Virus record (IMG/VR): IMGVR_UViG_3300032238_000471
Coordinates: 1-22,029 of that record
Length of the DNA: 22,029 bases
Source of the DNA: a virus
Direction: 5' to 3' (one strand)
In this document: one piece after another, positions 5,879-14,281 of the stretch
Position numbering within the stretch: the stretch's first letter is position 1
Layout of the letters: every line of letters starts with the position of its first letter
Translations under genes and position numbers: made by a program
Notes under the pieces: generated by a model
Database searches by the model: none
Told to the model about the DNA's origin: nothing
Seen by the model: the letters and a program-made list of their open reading frames with translations, nothing else

Positions 5879-6794
5879 AGGCGCCCCTGGCACATCAGAT
5901 GCCGCCGCTCGTGGAACAATGTTAGACCTAGCGCTACGCTCCGCATGGGAGCTGGGTGAGGTGCCACCGTTAGAGCAGGAGGACGCCATCGCGGTTGCGT
6001 GGGCTTATGAAACCATCGCAGAGCTTGCCGACGGTCGGCATGTCGAAATGAATGAGGAGCGGTGTAAAATCCGCGTAGACCACCTTGACTGCACCGGCAC
6101 AGCGGATGCGATTTGCATATCTGGAGGCTGGCACGCAGATTTAAAATCTGGGCAGATTTACAACTACCGCGAACAGATGGCCGCCTACGCACTCGGGCTA
6201 ATGGTCGAGACCGCGACAAACAAATGGACGGCGCATCTATTATTCTGCGACCAACAACGCGTTATAAGCCATCATTTTACGTTTGCCGAGGCCGTTGAGA
6301 TTCTGAAAGCGGTTGTCGCAAACGTAGGGGCCGAACCCAAGCCGAATGAGTTTTGCAACTGGTGCGCTAAGGCTCTCACATGCACGGCTCGAATTGAGGC
6401 GCAGGAAACCGCACTGGCGACCACTAGCGACGCATTCCAGCTCATCCTTAACGACTCGGACAGGCTAGGGGATTTTTTGCAACGTTGTAAAATTTTCGAG
6501 GATTTCCAAAACGCTGCCGTTGCCAAAGCTCGTGAGATGCTTGAGGCTGGCACGCCGGTTCAGGGATGGAGGCTAGGCAAGGCCCGCGCATCTCGATTTG
6601 TGTCAGGTGAAACGTTAAATCAACATGCGGATCGGTTTACCAAAGAAAAACTTATCGAGATTGTCGGGTCAATCAGCGCGAACAAGGCCGAGGTGCTTTT
6701 CGGAGGGCCAGTGGACGAACTGGTCGAACAGAAACTCAGTCAAAACCCGTTAGTGGCAGCAAATTTAAGGGGCGCGACTTCCAAACGCGCATAA
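5814..6794 (+). CDS. RecB/Cas4-like PD-(D/E)XK exonuclease (DUF2800-type)
   Basis: This 326-residue protein is probably the exonuclease that resects double-strand ends for phage recombination. The nuclease core is visible: GTADAI with D98, then HADLKSG with D109-x-K111, then Q121-M-A-A-Y125, the QxxxY motif of RecB-family nucleases. C18 plus C181-x2-C184-x5-C190 matches the four-cysteine pattern that holds a 4Fe-4S cluster in AddB, Cas4 and DUF2800-type phage nucleases. The N-terminal PSNLPKLALCGQF resembles the conserved start of that family. A C-terminal ~130-residue helical part follows the cysteines. Next come a RecT-like annealing protein and an SSB-like protein, the classic partner set. 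Start ATG 5814 overlaps the zinc-ribbon gene. Confidence 0.85.
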   Translation: MKAQLKLRPSNLPKLALCGQFEGAPGTSDAAARGTMLDLALRSAWELGEVPPLEQEDAIAVAWAYETIAELADGRHVEMNEERCKIRVDHLDCTGTADAICISGGWHADLKSGQIYNYREQMAAYALGLMVETATNKWTAHLLFCDQQRVISHHFTFAEAVEILKAVVANVGAEPKPNEFCNWCAKALTCTARIEAQETALATTSDAFQLILNDSDRLGDFLQRCKIFEDFQNAAVAKAREMLEAGTPVQGWRLGKARASRFVSGETLNQHADRFTKEKLIEIVGSISANKAEVLFGGPVDELVEQKLSQNPLVAANLRGATSKRA

Positions 6795-6807
6795 CCAGAA
6801 AAAACAA

Positions 6808-7473
6808 ATGGAACTCATACCAATCAGCGACATCCAAACGATGGCGCAAAACATCAGCAAATCCGGATTTTTCGGATTAAAAACACCCGAGCAGGCCGCT
6901 GCTCTCATGCTCGTCGCACAGGCAGACGGATTGCATCCGGCAAAAGCCGCAACGCATTACCATATCATCCAGGGTAAACCGTCGCTGTCAGCGGATGCAA
7001 TGCTGGCGCGTTTCCAGAGCGCTGGTGGCCGTGTTAACTGGGACGTTTACACAGACGCAGAAGTCACTGGCACGTTTACACACGCGCAGGGTGGATCCGT
7101 TAAAATTTCGTGGACCATCGCACGCGCCAAAAAAGCCGGCATCGGTAACCTTGAAAAGTTTCCGGCTGCAATGCTCCGCGCTCGTTGCATAAGCGAAGGC
7201 ATCCGAACCGTTTATCCTGGCGTTATCGTCGGGATGTATACGCCGGAGGAGGTCCAGACCTACGCGCCAGCCGTTACGGAGGCGTTACCAGAGCCGACCG
7301 ATTGGCTGCTGAAAATTGAACAAACCACAACGCTAAAGGAACTCACCGATACGTTTTTCAAGGCTGTAAAAAGCCTCGATAAAAACAGCAATGAATACGC
7401 ATCGCTTCAAGAAGCCGCCGCAACTCAGAAACTTATTTTGACGTATGATAAAATACAAACCAACGCAGAATAA
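6808..7473 (+). CDS. RecT-like single-strand annealing protein
   Basis: The 221-residue protein has the layout of RecT-family recombinases of phages. SGFFGLKTPEQAAALMLVAQ leads into GLHPAKAATHYHIIQGKPSL, then SADAMLARFQSAGG, a short beta region, WTIARAKKAGIGNLEKFPAA, and ending MLRARCISEGIRTVYPGVI. These segments match the conserved core of RecT-like proteins as I know them. Such proteins coat ssDNA made by the partner exonuclease and anneal it to complementary strands. The start codon lies 13 nt after the nuclease stop with an A-rich leader (AGAAAAAACAA) and no SD. The C-terminal ~70 residues are helical and charged, probably for multimer or partner contact. Confidence 0.8.
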   Translation: MELIPISDIQTMAQNISKSGFFGLKTPEQAAALMLVAQADGLHPAKAATHYHIIQGKPSLSADAMLARFQSAGGRVNWDVYTDAEVTGTFTHAQGGSVKISWTIARAKKAGIGNLEKFPAAMLRARCISEGIRTVYPGVIVGMYTPEEVQTYAPAVTEALPEPTDWLLKIEQTTTLKELTDTFFKAVKSLDKNSNEYASLQEAAATQKLILTYDKIQTNAE

Positions 7474-7843
7474 CCCGGTTCTCAAAGCCGGTGAACACGT
7501 CGCAACCGTAAAATCAGCCAACGAAGGTTTCTCAGCCAAGGGCGATCAAACCATTGAATTGGAATTAAACGTAGGAGGGTTTACGATGCGTGACACGTTG
7601 TACAACTCAGAGCGTGCTTCGTGGCGCATTAAACAAGCGCGTGCATGTTTCGGATTCGACGACGCGGAAGGTGAAGAGATCGAGTTTGAAGCCGCCGACC
7701 TGATCGGATGCACTGGTAAAGTCCGCGTTGATTTGGGCGAACCCAAAAAATCTGGAAAATACGAAGGAAAATCGTTTTTAGAAGTTAAGGAATATTTGCC
7801 GCGCACCGAACAAGAGGTGACGCCTGACAACATTCCGTTTTAA
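7445..7843 (+). CDS. ssDNA-binding protein-like (DUF669-type)
   Basis: The 132-residue protein overlaps the RecT-like gene by 29 nt. Residues ~15-115 are beta-rich, with an OB-like or DUF669-like run (GDQTIELELNVGGFTMRDTL, later GCTGKVRVDLGEPKKSGKYE). The C terminus is Glu/Asp-containing and ends in DNIPF, very close to the DDIPF tip that bacterial SSB uses to recruit repair proteins. With a nuclease and RecT-like protein next to it, a role in ssDNA protection during recombination and replication is likely. The family (DUF669 or true SSB) is not certain. Confidence 0.7.
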   Translation: MIKYKPTQNNPVLKAGEHVATVKSANEGFSAKGDQTIELELNVGGFTMRDTLYNSERASWRIKQARACFGFDDAEGEEIEFEAADLIGCTGKVRVDLGEPKKSGKYEGKSFLEVKEYLPRTEQEVTPDNIPF

Positions 7844-7945
7844 ACACTTTACTCCCGTGAAAACCAACTTTTGGCGAAGAGGGCTTGGCGCGGGATGATA
7901 AACGGTGGGGCGCGACATCGAGATCAACGCGCAACACTATACACT
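7844..7945. promoter_or_regulatory. Leader of helicase-methyltransferase gene
   Basis: This 102-nt gap separates the SSB-like gene from the fusion gene. It contains TTGGCG at 7871 and 7885, with TGATAA at 7896-7901. The spacers are 19 and 5 nt respectively, so no convincing promoter results. The stretch just before the start reads CACTATACACTATG. There is no SD before ATG 7946. A gene of distinct composition carrying its own leader would fit a moron-like insertion, but a promoter is not proven. Confidence 0.2.
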
Positions 7946-10141
7946 ATGAATATGACTTACGACGAATATATCACAAGCAAACGAAAGATTGCGAAATCAT
8001 GTGGGTTTGATCCCCTACCGTTCATTGCTCCTCTTTTTGAATGGCAAAAACAGATTGTATCATGGGCTGTAAAAAAAGGACGTGCCGCGTTGTTTGAGGA
8101 TTGCGGTCTTGGTAAGACTGCACAGCAATTAGAATGGGCATCGCAGGTTTTTAGAAAAACAGGAGGGAGCATTTTAATTCTCACTCCACTGGCGGTTGCA
8201 TCTCAAACCGTTAGAGAAGCAGAAAAGTTTGGAATTGAAGCTAAACAAGCATCATCTGACGATGACATTTCAACCTCTGGAATTTGGATTACAAACTATG
8301 AAAAACTAGAGCACTTTGATTGCTCGCAGTTTGCTGGAGTCGTTTTGGATGAGTCATCTATTCTTAAAGCGTTTACAGGGAAAACTAGAATCGCACTTAC
8401 AAACGCATTCTCTGAAACTCCATATAGGCTTTGCTGCACTGCTACACCTTCACCAAATGACTACACCGAGTTAGGGCAGCACGCTGAGTTTTTGGGCATT
8501 TGCAGCCCGGCTCAAATGCTCGCCACGTTCTTTGTGAATGACACGTTCAACACTGGCGATTGGCGTCTAAAGAAACACGCCGAATCAGAGTTCTGGAAGT
8601 GGCTTGCAAGTTGGGCGGCTTGCGTTTCCAAACCGAGTGATATTGGGTTTGATGATTCAGACTACATTTTACCATCGTTAAACATGCAGACAATCCTCGT
8701 GGATTCTGACGAGTCCGTTGACACAGGGGAAGATTTATTCCGAATTGCGACTCTTTCAGCAACCACCATGCATCGTGAAATGCGAATTACTTCCCCAGCC
8801 CGATGCGATGCTGTTGCTGCGATTGTAAATCAATCTCACGAATCGTGGATTGTTTGGTGTAATACGAATGATGAAGCAGATGGATTGATTGAACGAATTC
8901 CAGACGCGGTTGAAGTTCGAGGGTCAGATTCATCTGATAAAAAACAAAGGATTCTTTCTGATTTTAGTGAAGGACGAGCACGAGTCATTATCACAAAACC
9001 AAGTATTGCCGGATTTGGCTTAAATTGGCAGCACTGTCGAAATGTGGCGTTCGTGGGACTTTCCTATTCCTTCGAGGATTTTTACCAAGCACTCAGGAGA
9101 TCATACCGTTTCGGACAAAAGCAGCAGGTGAACGGATTTATCGTTCAGGCAAAAACAGAAGGCGCAATTCTCAGATCGATTGAACGCAAAATTGAACAAC
9201 ACAAGAAAATGCAACAGAACATGACACTCGCAGCAAAAGAACTTACTTTCTCTGATAGAGAAGACATTTTAGCAAAAACGGACATCACAACGTACACTGG
9301 AAAAGATTGGACAGTGCACCACGGAGACTGTGTGAGAGTAGCCAAACAAATACCTGATCACAGTATTGGATTCAGTGTTTTCTCCCCTCCCTTTGCCGAT
9401 CTGTTTACATATTCAAATGATCCTCAAGACATGGGGAATTGTGACAATATGCAAGAGTTCATGGTGCATTTTGATCACTTAATTGCAGAGTTGAAACGCA
9501 TCATAAAACCGGGTCGCGAGGTTGCGGTTCACTGTGTCGATCTGATTGCCACTAAATGGAAACATGGGGCAATTCAATTCCAAGATTTTAGCGGTGAAAT
9601 CATTCGCGCATTTTGGAAGCATGACTTTCTCTTTCATTCGAGAATTTGCATTTGGAAATCACCAGTCACGGAAATGCAGAGGACAAAGGCTCACGGGTTG
9701 CTCCATAAAACTTTACGAAAGAATTCAGCGGATTCTCGCGTCGGGTGTGCTGATTATCTTTTGGCGTTTCGCGCTCCGGGGCAAACAACTGATCCAGTCG
9801 TGAAAGATGGGTCTGAGTTTCCGGTTAGTTGGTGGCAAGAGGTCGCTTCTCCAGTCTGGATGACGGTTGATCAAGGTCGCGTTTTAAATGGTGAGGTTGC
9901 CAGAGAAAACGCAGACGAAAAGCATATCTGCCCTTTGCAACTTGATGTCATTGAAAGAGCCATCACTCTTTGGAGCAATCCCGGCGATTTGGTTTATTCT
10001 CCATTTACGGGAATTGGATCGGAAGGATACGGAGCTTTGACACTTGGACGCAAGTTTGTTGGAAGCGAATTAAAGAAGTCTTACGCAGAATGGGCCGTTG
10101 CTAATCTGAACAAGATCGAAGCTCAACCGACGCTTTTTTGA
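7946..10141 (+). CDS. SF2 helicase fused to DNA methyltransferase
   Basis: The 731-residue protein has two enzymatic halves. Residues ~30-420 are a SNF2/SF2 helicase-type ATPase: EDCGLGKT (51-58, Walker A), LDESS (134-138, DExx box), TATPSPND (165-172) and QALRRSYRFGQ (381-391, motif VI). Residues ~450-725 are a beta-class N4-cytosine/N6-adenine methyltransferase: SPPF at 480-483 is the catalytic motif, and YSPFTGIGSEG (684-694) the AdoMet-binding motif. The C terminus is QPTLF, a clamp-binding-like tail. The frame is open upstream to TTG 7871, but ATG 7946 (or 7952) is preferred because the preceding residues look non-coding. Codons are A/T-rich compared with the next gene: by hand 23 of 60 bases at 9181-9240 are G or C, against 38 of 60 at 10561-10620. 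This suggests separate acquisition. Likely role: modification of phage DNA against host restriction. Confidence 0.88.
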   Translation: MNMTYDEYITSKRKIAKSCGFDPLPFIAPLFEWQKQIVSWAVKKGRAALFEDCGLGKTAQQLEWASQVFRKTGGSILILTPLAVASQTVREAEKFGIEAKQASSDDDISTSGIWITNYEKLEHFDCSQFAGVVLDESSILKAFTGKTRIALTNAFSETPYRLCCTATPSPNDYTELGQHAEFLGICSPAQMLATFFVNDTFNTGDWRLKKHAESEFWKWLASWAACVSKPSDIGFDDSDYILPSLNMQTILVDSDESVDTGEDLFRIATLSATTMHREMRITSPARCDAVAAIVNQSHESWIVWCNTNDEADGLIERIPDAVEVRGSDSSDKKQRILSDFSEGRARVIITKPSIAGFGLNWQHCRNVAFVGLSYSFEDFYQALRRSYRFGQKQQVNGFIVQAKTEGAILRSIERKIEQHKKMQQNMTLAAKELTFSDREDILAKTDITTYTGKDWTVHHGDCVRVAKQIPDHSIGFSVFSPPFADLFTYSNDPQDMGNCDNMQEFMVHFDHLIAELKRIIKPGREVAVHCVDLIATKWKHGAIQFQDFSGEIIRAFWKHDFLFHSRICIWKSPVTEMQRTKAHGLLHKTLRKNSADSRVGCADYLLAFRAPGQTTDPVVKDGSEFPVSWWQEVASPVWMTVDQGRVLNGEVARENADEKHICPLQLDVIERAITLWSNPGDLVYSPFTGIGSEGYGALTLGRKFVGSELKKSYAEWAVANLNKIEAQPTLF

Positions 10142-11547
10142 TGAAACTCCGCCCGTATCAACACGCCGCAATCGCCGGTGTCAGGGAAGCATTCCGCGCT
10201 GGAAAGCGTCGCGTACTGCTCGTGGCGCCGACTGGCGCTGGTAAAACGGTAATGTTTAGTTACCTTAGCGGATCATTGCTGCGTAACGGGCACAACGTGC
10301 TTCTAATGGCGCACAGAGACGAGCTGCTGGATCAGATCAGCCGCACGCTTCAGCAATTTGATGTACCGCATGGATTTATTGCCGCTCGCCGTCAGCTAAT
10401 GCTCAGGCATAAAGTTCAGGTCGCAGGCGTCCACACGCTTAAAAATAGATGTGCGACGCTGCGGTGGAAACCTGATTGGATCATCTGCGACGAGGCCCAT
10501 CACGCGACCGCCGGGAGTTGGGCGACGATCATTAAAGCCTATCCCGGGGCGAAAATCATTGGCGTCACCGCGACACCCTGCCGACTGGATGGCCGAGGGC
10601 TTGGCAATGTATTTGACGAGATGGTGATCGGTCCTCAGGTTGCAGATCTCATTCGTGATGGGTACCTGTCTCGTATCAAATACTTTTGCCCAGCCACCGT
10701 GGACACGAGCGGGCTTAAAAAACGCATGGGCGATTTCAGGGCCAACGAGATCAACGATGCCGTAAACATTCCTCGCGTAACAGGTGAGGCCGTCGAATAT
10801 TACCGCAAGCTCTGCGACGGTCAGCCTGCCGTGGCATTCTGCGCCTCCATCAAACATTCAGAGCACGTTGCAGAGACCTTCCGAGCCGCTGGCTATTGTT
10901 GGCAATCTTTGGACTCAAGGATGACTCCAGAGGCACGCAGGGATGCCGTTATCGGGCTGGGCAACGGATCGCTGCACGGCATCAGCTCATGCGACATCAT
11001 CAGCGAGGGATTCGACCTACCAATCGTCAGTGCCGCGATCTTGCTGCGTCCTACTGCATCGCTGAGTCTATTCCTCCAGCAGGTGGGGCGCGTGCTGCGA
11101 ATTGCTCCTGGAAAAACACATGCGACCATCATCGACCACGTCGGAAACGTAGGCTCGATGCGGGCTGGCGAATGGGTAGAGCGGCACGGATTTGCCGAGG
11201 ACGTGCGCGAGTGGTCGCTGGAGGGCCGCGTTAAACGCGCCAAGGGGGCTAGCGTGTCGCTGTGTGAAAACTGTTTTGCCATCATGCCGATTGGGGCGCG
11301 GGAATGCTCCGAATGCGGCTGGCAACGCCCAGAGAAACAGGCACGGTTTGATGAGTCGACATCAGACGTTGAGTTAAAACAGGTGGACGTTGAAAGGGCT
11401 AAGGCTGCGCTGAACAGGTCTATCAAGTCGGCGCGATCACTGGAGGATTTGCAAAAAATAGCTAGAAAACAGGGATACGCTCAGGGATGGGCATGGCATC
11501 GCTGGAATGCTCGGACGAAAAAGCAGACGACGTACAAGATTAAATGA
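10141..11547 (+). CDS. RadD-like DEAH-box helicase
   Basis: This is a 468-residue SF2 helicase. Visible motifs are the RPYQ Q-motif-like start, APTGAGKT (29-36), DEAH (117-120), TATP (143-146), EGFDLP (289-294) and QQVGRVLR (313-320). A C-terminal zinc-ribbon, C375-x2-C378 and C389-x2-C392, follows the helicase lobes. DEAH helicase plus C-terminal four-Cys element is the layout of RadD and its phage relatives, which act in DNA repair and branched-DNA processing. The ATG overlaps the previous stop in TGATG; a TTG one codon earlier is not needed. It ends in an ATGA overlap with a VRR-NUC gene, which suggests the two work on the same branched substrates. Confidence 0.85.
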   Translation: MKLRPYQHAAIAGVREAFRAGKRRVLLVAPTGAGKTVMFSYLSGSLLRNGHNVLLMAHRDELLDQISRTLQQFDVPHGFIAARRQLMLRHKVQVAGVHTLKNRCATLRWKPDWIICDEAHHATAGSWATIIKAYPGAKIIGVTATPCRLDGRGLGNVFDEMVIGPQVADLIRDGYLSRIKYFCPATVDTSGLKKRMGDFRANEINDAVNIPRVTGEAVEYYRKLCDGQPAVAFCASIKHSEHVAETFRAAGYCWQSLDSRMTPEARRDAVIGLGNGSLHGISSCDIISEGFDLPIVSAAILLRPTASLSLFLQQVGRVLRIAPGKTHATIIDHVGNVGSMRAGEWVERHGFAEDVREWSLEGRVKRAKGASVSLCENCFAIMPIGARECSECGWQRPEKQARFDESTSDVELKQVDVERAKAALNRSIKSARSLEDLQKIARKQGYAQGWAWHRWNARTKKQTTYKIK

Positions 11548-11858
11548 CCGAATCCGAAATTCAATCTGCCATCCACCGCTCCATCGGATCTCGTCCTGAC
11601 TGTCGCCTGTTTCGTAATCATACTGGCAAGGTTCAGGACCGCTCTGGCCGATGGCACACGTTCGGTCTGGCAACTGGCAGCGCGGATCTCATCGGATGGT
11701 GCCGAGGACGTTTCCTTTCCATCGAGGTCAAATCTGCGACAGGTCGCGTTAGGCCCGAACAGGTTGCGTGGATGGAAACGGTTAACAGGCATGGAGGCAT
11801 CGCCTTCGTCGCTCGGTCAGTGGAGGAAGCTAACGAACTACTAAATCAACACTTATGA
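11544..11858 (+). CDS. VRR-NUC domain nuclease
   Basis: The 104-residue protein is a stand-alone VRR-NUC (PD-(D/E)XK) nuclease. GSADLIG holds the catalytic D48, and FLSIEVKSATGRVRPEQ holds E61-V-K63, followed by a conserved Gln (Q73). An early RNHTGKV segment is also typical of this family. Related proteins are structure-specific nucleases, and phage stand-alone versions cut branched or Holliday-junction-like DNA. Both ends are ATGA overlaps, with the RadD-like helicase before and the primase after, so it is an integral part of the replication operon. It would likely resolve recombination intermediates before packaging. Confidence 0.85.
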   Translation: MTESEIQSAIHRSIGSRPDCRLFRNHTGKVQDRSGRWHTFGLATGSADLIGWCRGRFLSIEVKSATGRVRPEQVAWMETVNRHGGIAFVARSVEEANELLNQHL

Positions 11859-14029
11859 CAATTAACTTTGACAAACTAAACGAATCACTGCTCAGCAACT
11901 ACCTCAGCATTCTCCAGCAGTGGCTGCCTAATGGGCGCAAAATCGGCCCTGACTGGTGCGTTGGTTCACTAACCGGTGAAGCTGGCAAATCGCTGAAAAT
12001 CCACGTTCGCAAAGGCGTTTGGAAGGATTTTGCCAGTGGAGACGGTGGTTCGGATCCGATATCGCTCTACGCCGCTATTCTTGGCGTTTCACAGGGAGAA
12101 GCCGCTCGCCGGCTTAATGGTTTCCAATCAAAACCGAATGCTCCCATTTCGGATGGCACAGAATTTGAACCCGTGCTCGATCCCCCCGACGACATGCCAG
12201 ATCCGCAGGTCGGGGAGTTCTCAGCCCGGTACGATTACTTGTCAGCCTCGGGCAACCTTTTAGGTATCGTAACACGTCAGGACAAATCCGACGGCAGCAA
12301 AACCATCCACCCGCGGACGCCGTGGTACGATTCAGAGGGCCGGATCATCTGGCGATGGAAGGGCTTCCAGACCCCACGTCCTCTGTACGGACTCAATCAA
12401 CTCGCCAAGCGTCCCGATGCTGTGGTGGTAGTGGTGGAGGGGGAAAAGTGCGCCGATGCGCTCAGTGTGCTCGACTCCTCCACGCCTGTTGTCACGTGGT
12501 GCGGCGGATCCAACGCCGTCCGATCGGCAAACTGGCAACCGCTGGCAGGTCGTAGGGTTGTCCTGTGGCCGGACGCTGACGAGCCTGGGCGCAAAGCCAT
12601 GGCTGACGTCGCCGAGGCGCTTGGGAAACTGAAAGCCGAGGTGAAACTCGTGGATGCGCCTGCCGATTCCCCTCAGGGCTGGGATTGCGCCGACGCTATT
12701 GCAGAGGGGTGGACCCTCGAGCGTTGTCACAGCCTGCTGGCATCTGCTCGGAGAGTATCATCTGATCCCGTCGTGCTGGCTCGGGTAACAACCACCACAA
12801 CCGCAACTCGGACCCCAGAGGCCGACGTGGTGCAGCGTGTCGAGGTTCGCGACGAGTTTCTCCCACCGTCCGCACCAGAGATGGCGCAATACGGTCTTCA
12901 GATGGGCGCTGGGGGGAAATACATACCGGCCCTCGATTCGCTGTGCCGAATTATGGAGCTCCACAGCTACTGGCGCGGACATATCTGGTGGGATTCATTC
13001 CTTGAACGGGTACTAACCGACCTACACGGGCCGGTTGAACCGTGGACCGATCATCATTCCTCTCGTGCGACCCGTTGGGTTCAGTCCGTGTTTGAGATGC
13101 CGACAACCTCCACGGATCGCATCCATGAGGCCGCGATGACCGTGGCCCGCGAAAACCCCAGGAACTGCCTTACACACTGGCTCGGCACGCTACAGTGGGA
13201 TGGTGTAGCGAGGATGGCGGATTTGCTGCCGACAGGGTTTGGAACTGCCAAGGACGCATACCATGTCCGGGTTGGGGAATGTTGGATCCTGTCACTGGTG
13301 GCACGAGCATTTTCCCCAGGCTGCAAGGTGGACACGATGCCAGTCTTCGAGGGATCTCAGGGGGCCGGCAAATCGTCCGCGCTGGCAATTCTAGGGGGCG
13401 AATGGTTCGGCGAATGCCACGAGGACTTCGGATCCAAGGATTTCGTCCTGTCACTGAAAGGCAAATGGATTATCGAAGTTGCTGAAATGCATAGTTTTAA
13501 GCGACAGGACGTGGACAGGCTGAAGGGCATTATGAGCACCAGAGTGGACCGCGTCCGAGTCCCCTACGGCCGAATGACTGAGGAGCACCCGAGGCAGTCA
13601 GTGTTTGCCGGCACTACTAACCGCGACGACTGGCAGCAGGACGACACCGGCGCACGCCGCTTCTGGGCAGTGCGGTGCGGGTTTCTGAAGCTGGACTGGC
13701 TACAAGACAACCGAGAGCAATTATTTGCCGAAGCTGTGAGCCGATTTAAAGGCGATGAGGACTGGTGGAGCATCCCGCTGGCCGACGCCGCCCGCGCTGC
13801 CGATGAACGCCGGCCTGAGGATCCGTGGGAGGAGATTTTAGAGCGTCACCTGATTGACGGGCAGGTTTACTCATCGCGGGAGCTTCTCGGTCACCCGTTG
13901 GATATTGAGATGGAAAATCAATCGCAGCAAGCTGCCGCACGCGTCGGACGGATTCTTAGAAAACTTGGCTGGGAGTCGTTTGTGAGGCGCGAAGGCGAAG
14001 GAACTCGTAAACTCTGGAGGAAAGTGTAG
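11855..14029 (+). CDS. TOPRIM primase fused to VirE-type helicase
   Basis: The 724-residue protein is the probable replication initiator enzyme. Residues ~180-300 form a TOPRIM domain: VVVVEGEKCADAL with E195 and E197, then LWPDADEPG with D240 and D242. Residues ~355-690 match the virulence-associated-E/D5-like helicase family: EGSQGAGKSSAL (Walker A, ~499-510), WIIEVAEMHSF (Walker B region, ~539-548), GTTNRDDW (~586-593) and GARRFW (~599-604). The N-terminal ~100 residues include VWKDFASGDGGSDPISLYAA, as seen before TOPRIM in phage primases. The Pro/Thr-rich stretch ~300-335 is a linker. It would prime and unwind phage DNA. The candidate origin lies directly downstream, a common arrangement for phage initiators. 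Confidence 0.88.
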   Translation: MTINFDKLNESLLSNYLSILQQWLPNGRKIGPDWCVGSLTGEAGKSLKIHVRKGVWKDFASGDGGSDPISLYAAILGVSQGEAARRLNGFQSKPNAPISDGTEFEPVLDPPDDMPDPQVGEFSARYDYLSASGNLLGIVTRQDKSDGSKTIHPRTPWYDSEGRIIWRWKGFQTPRPLYGLNQLAKRPDAVVVVVEGEKCADALSVLDSSTPVVTWCGGSNAVRSANWQPLAGRRVVLWPDADEPGRKAMADVAEALGKLKAEVKLVDAPADSPQGWDCADAIAEGWTLERCHSLLASARRVSSDPVVLARVTTTTTATRTPEADVVQRVEVRDEFLPPSAPEMAQYGLQMGAGGKYIPALDSLCRIMELHSYWRGHIWWDSFLERVLTDLHGPVEPWTDHHSSRATRWVQSVFEMPTTSTDRIHEAAMTVARENPRNCLTHWLGTLQWDGVARMADLLPTGFGTAKDAYHVRVGECWILSLVARAFSPGCKVDTMPVFEGSQGAGKSSALAILGGEWFGECHEDFGSKDFVLSLKGKWIIEVAEMHSFKRQDVDRLKGIMSTRVDRVRVPYGRMTEEHPRQSVFAGTTNRDDWQQDDTGARRFWAVRCGFLKLDWLQDNREQLFAEAVSRFKGDEDWWSIPLADAARAADERRPEDPWEEILERHLIDGQVYSSRELLGHPLDIEMENQSQQAAARVGRILRKLGWESFVRREGEGTRKLWRKV

Positions 14030-14084
14030 GTTACCGTTGCGTTTCCGATTAAAGTTTCCGCGCAAGTGCCTTGTTTTAAGGTAC

Positions 14085-14102
14085 GTTACCTATGTTACCT
14101 AT
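14085..14102. repeat. Tandem 9-bp repeat GTTACCTAT
   Basis: Two perfect abutting copies of GTTACCTAT (14085-14093 and 14094-14102) run directly into the A+T core. A third GTTACC is at 14030, just after the primase stop. They are the best-preserved members of the left-hand box array and may bind the primase/helicase or another initiator. Confidence 0.8.
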
Positions 14103-14136
14103 AATATTACTTATAATATATATTATATATAGTATA
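14100..14136. other. A+T core with 16-bp palindrome
   Basis: 35 of these 37 bases are A or T. TATAATATATATTATA at 14112-14127 is a perfect palindrome. TATAAT also occurs at 14100-14105, so a promoter -10 is possible, but no matched -35 is seen. Position between two oppositely oriented box arrays fits a DNA-unwinding element. Confidence 0.6.
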
Positions 14137-14177
14137 GGGGAAATGGGGGGCGCGCGAGAAACGCGTAGGCCTTATAG

Positions 14178-14217
14178 GGAAACGTCGAAAACACGGAAAC
14201 TTCGGAAACGCGGAAAC
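14178..14217. repeat. GGAAAC box array
   Basis: Four exact GGAAAC copies lie at 14178, 14195, 14204 and 14212, three of them as CGGAAAC (14194, 14203, 14211). Start-to-start spacing is 17, 9 and 8 nt. Looser GAAAC or GAAAAC versions continue to both sides (14156, 14187, 14247, 14268, 14276). This is the right-hand array of the candidate origin. Confidence 0.7.
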
Positions 14218-14281
14218 ATTTACTCTGTTGAGGCTGTTTCCACTAAAGAAACGTCAAAAACAAACCGAAAACACTGAAACT

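Noticed and set aside
7871-7945. 25-codon N-terminal extension of the helicase-methyltransferase from TTG 7871
   Set aside because: Residues look non-coding and a better ATG at 7946 begins a normal N terminus.
10396-11426. Two minus-strand ORFs (153 and 177 residues) in the RadD-like gene
   Set aside because: Shadows of a gene with all helicase motifs intact on the + strand.
14092-14277. 61-residue ORF (MLPIILLIIYIIYSIGE...) in the origin region
   Set aside because: Its composition is explained by the A+T core followed by GGAAAC repeats; no SD, no sensible protein pattern.
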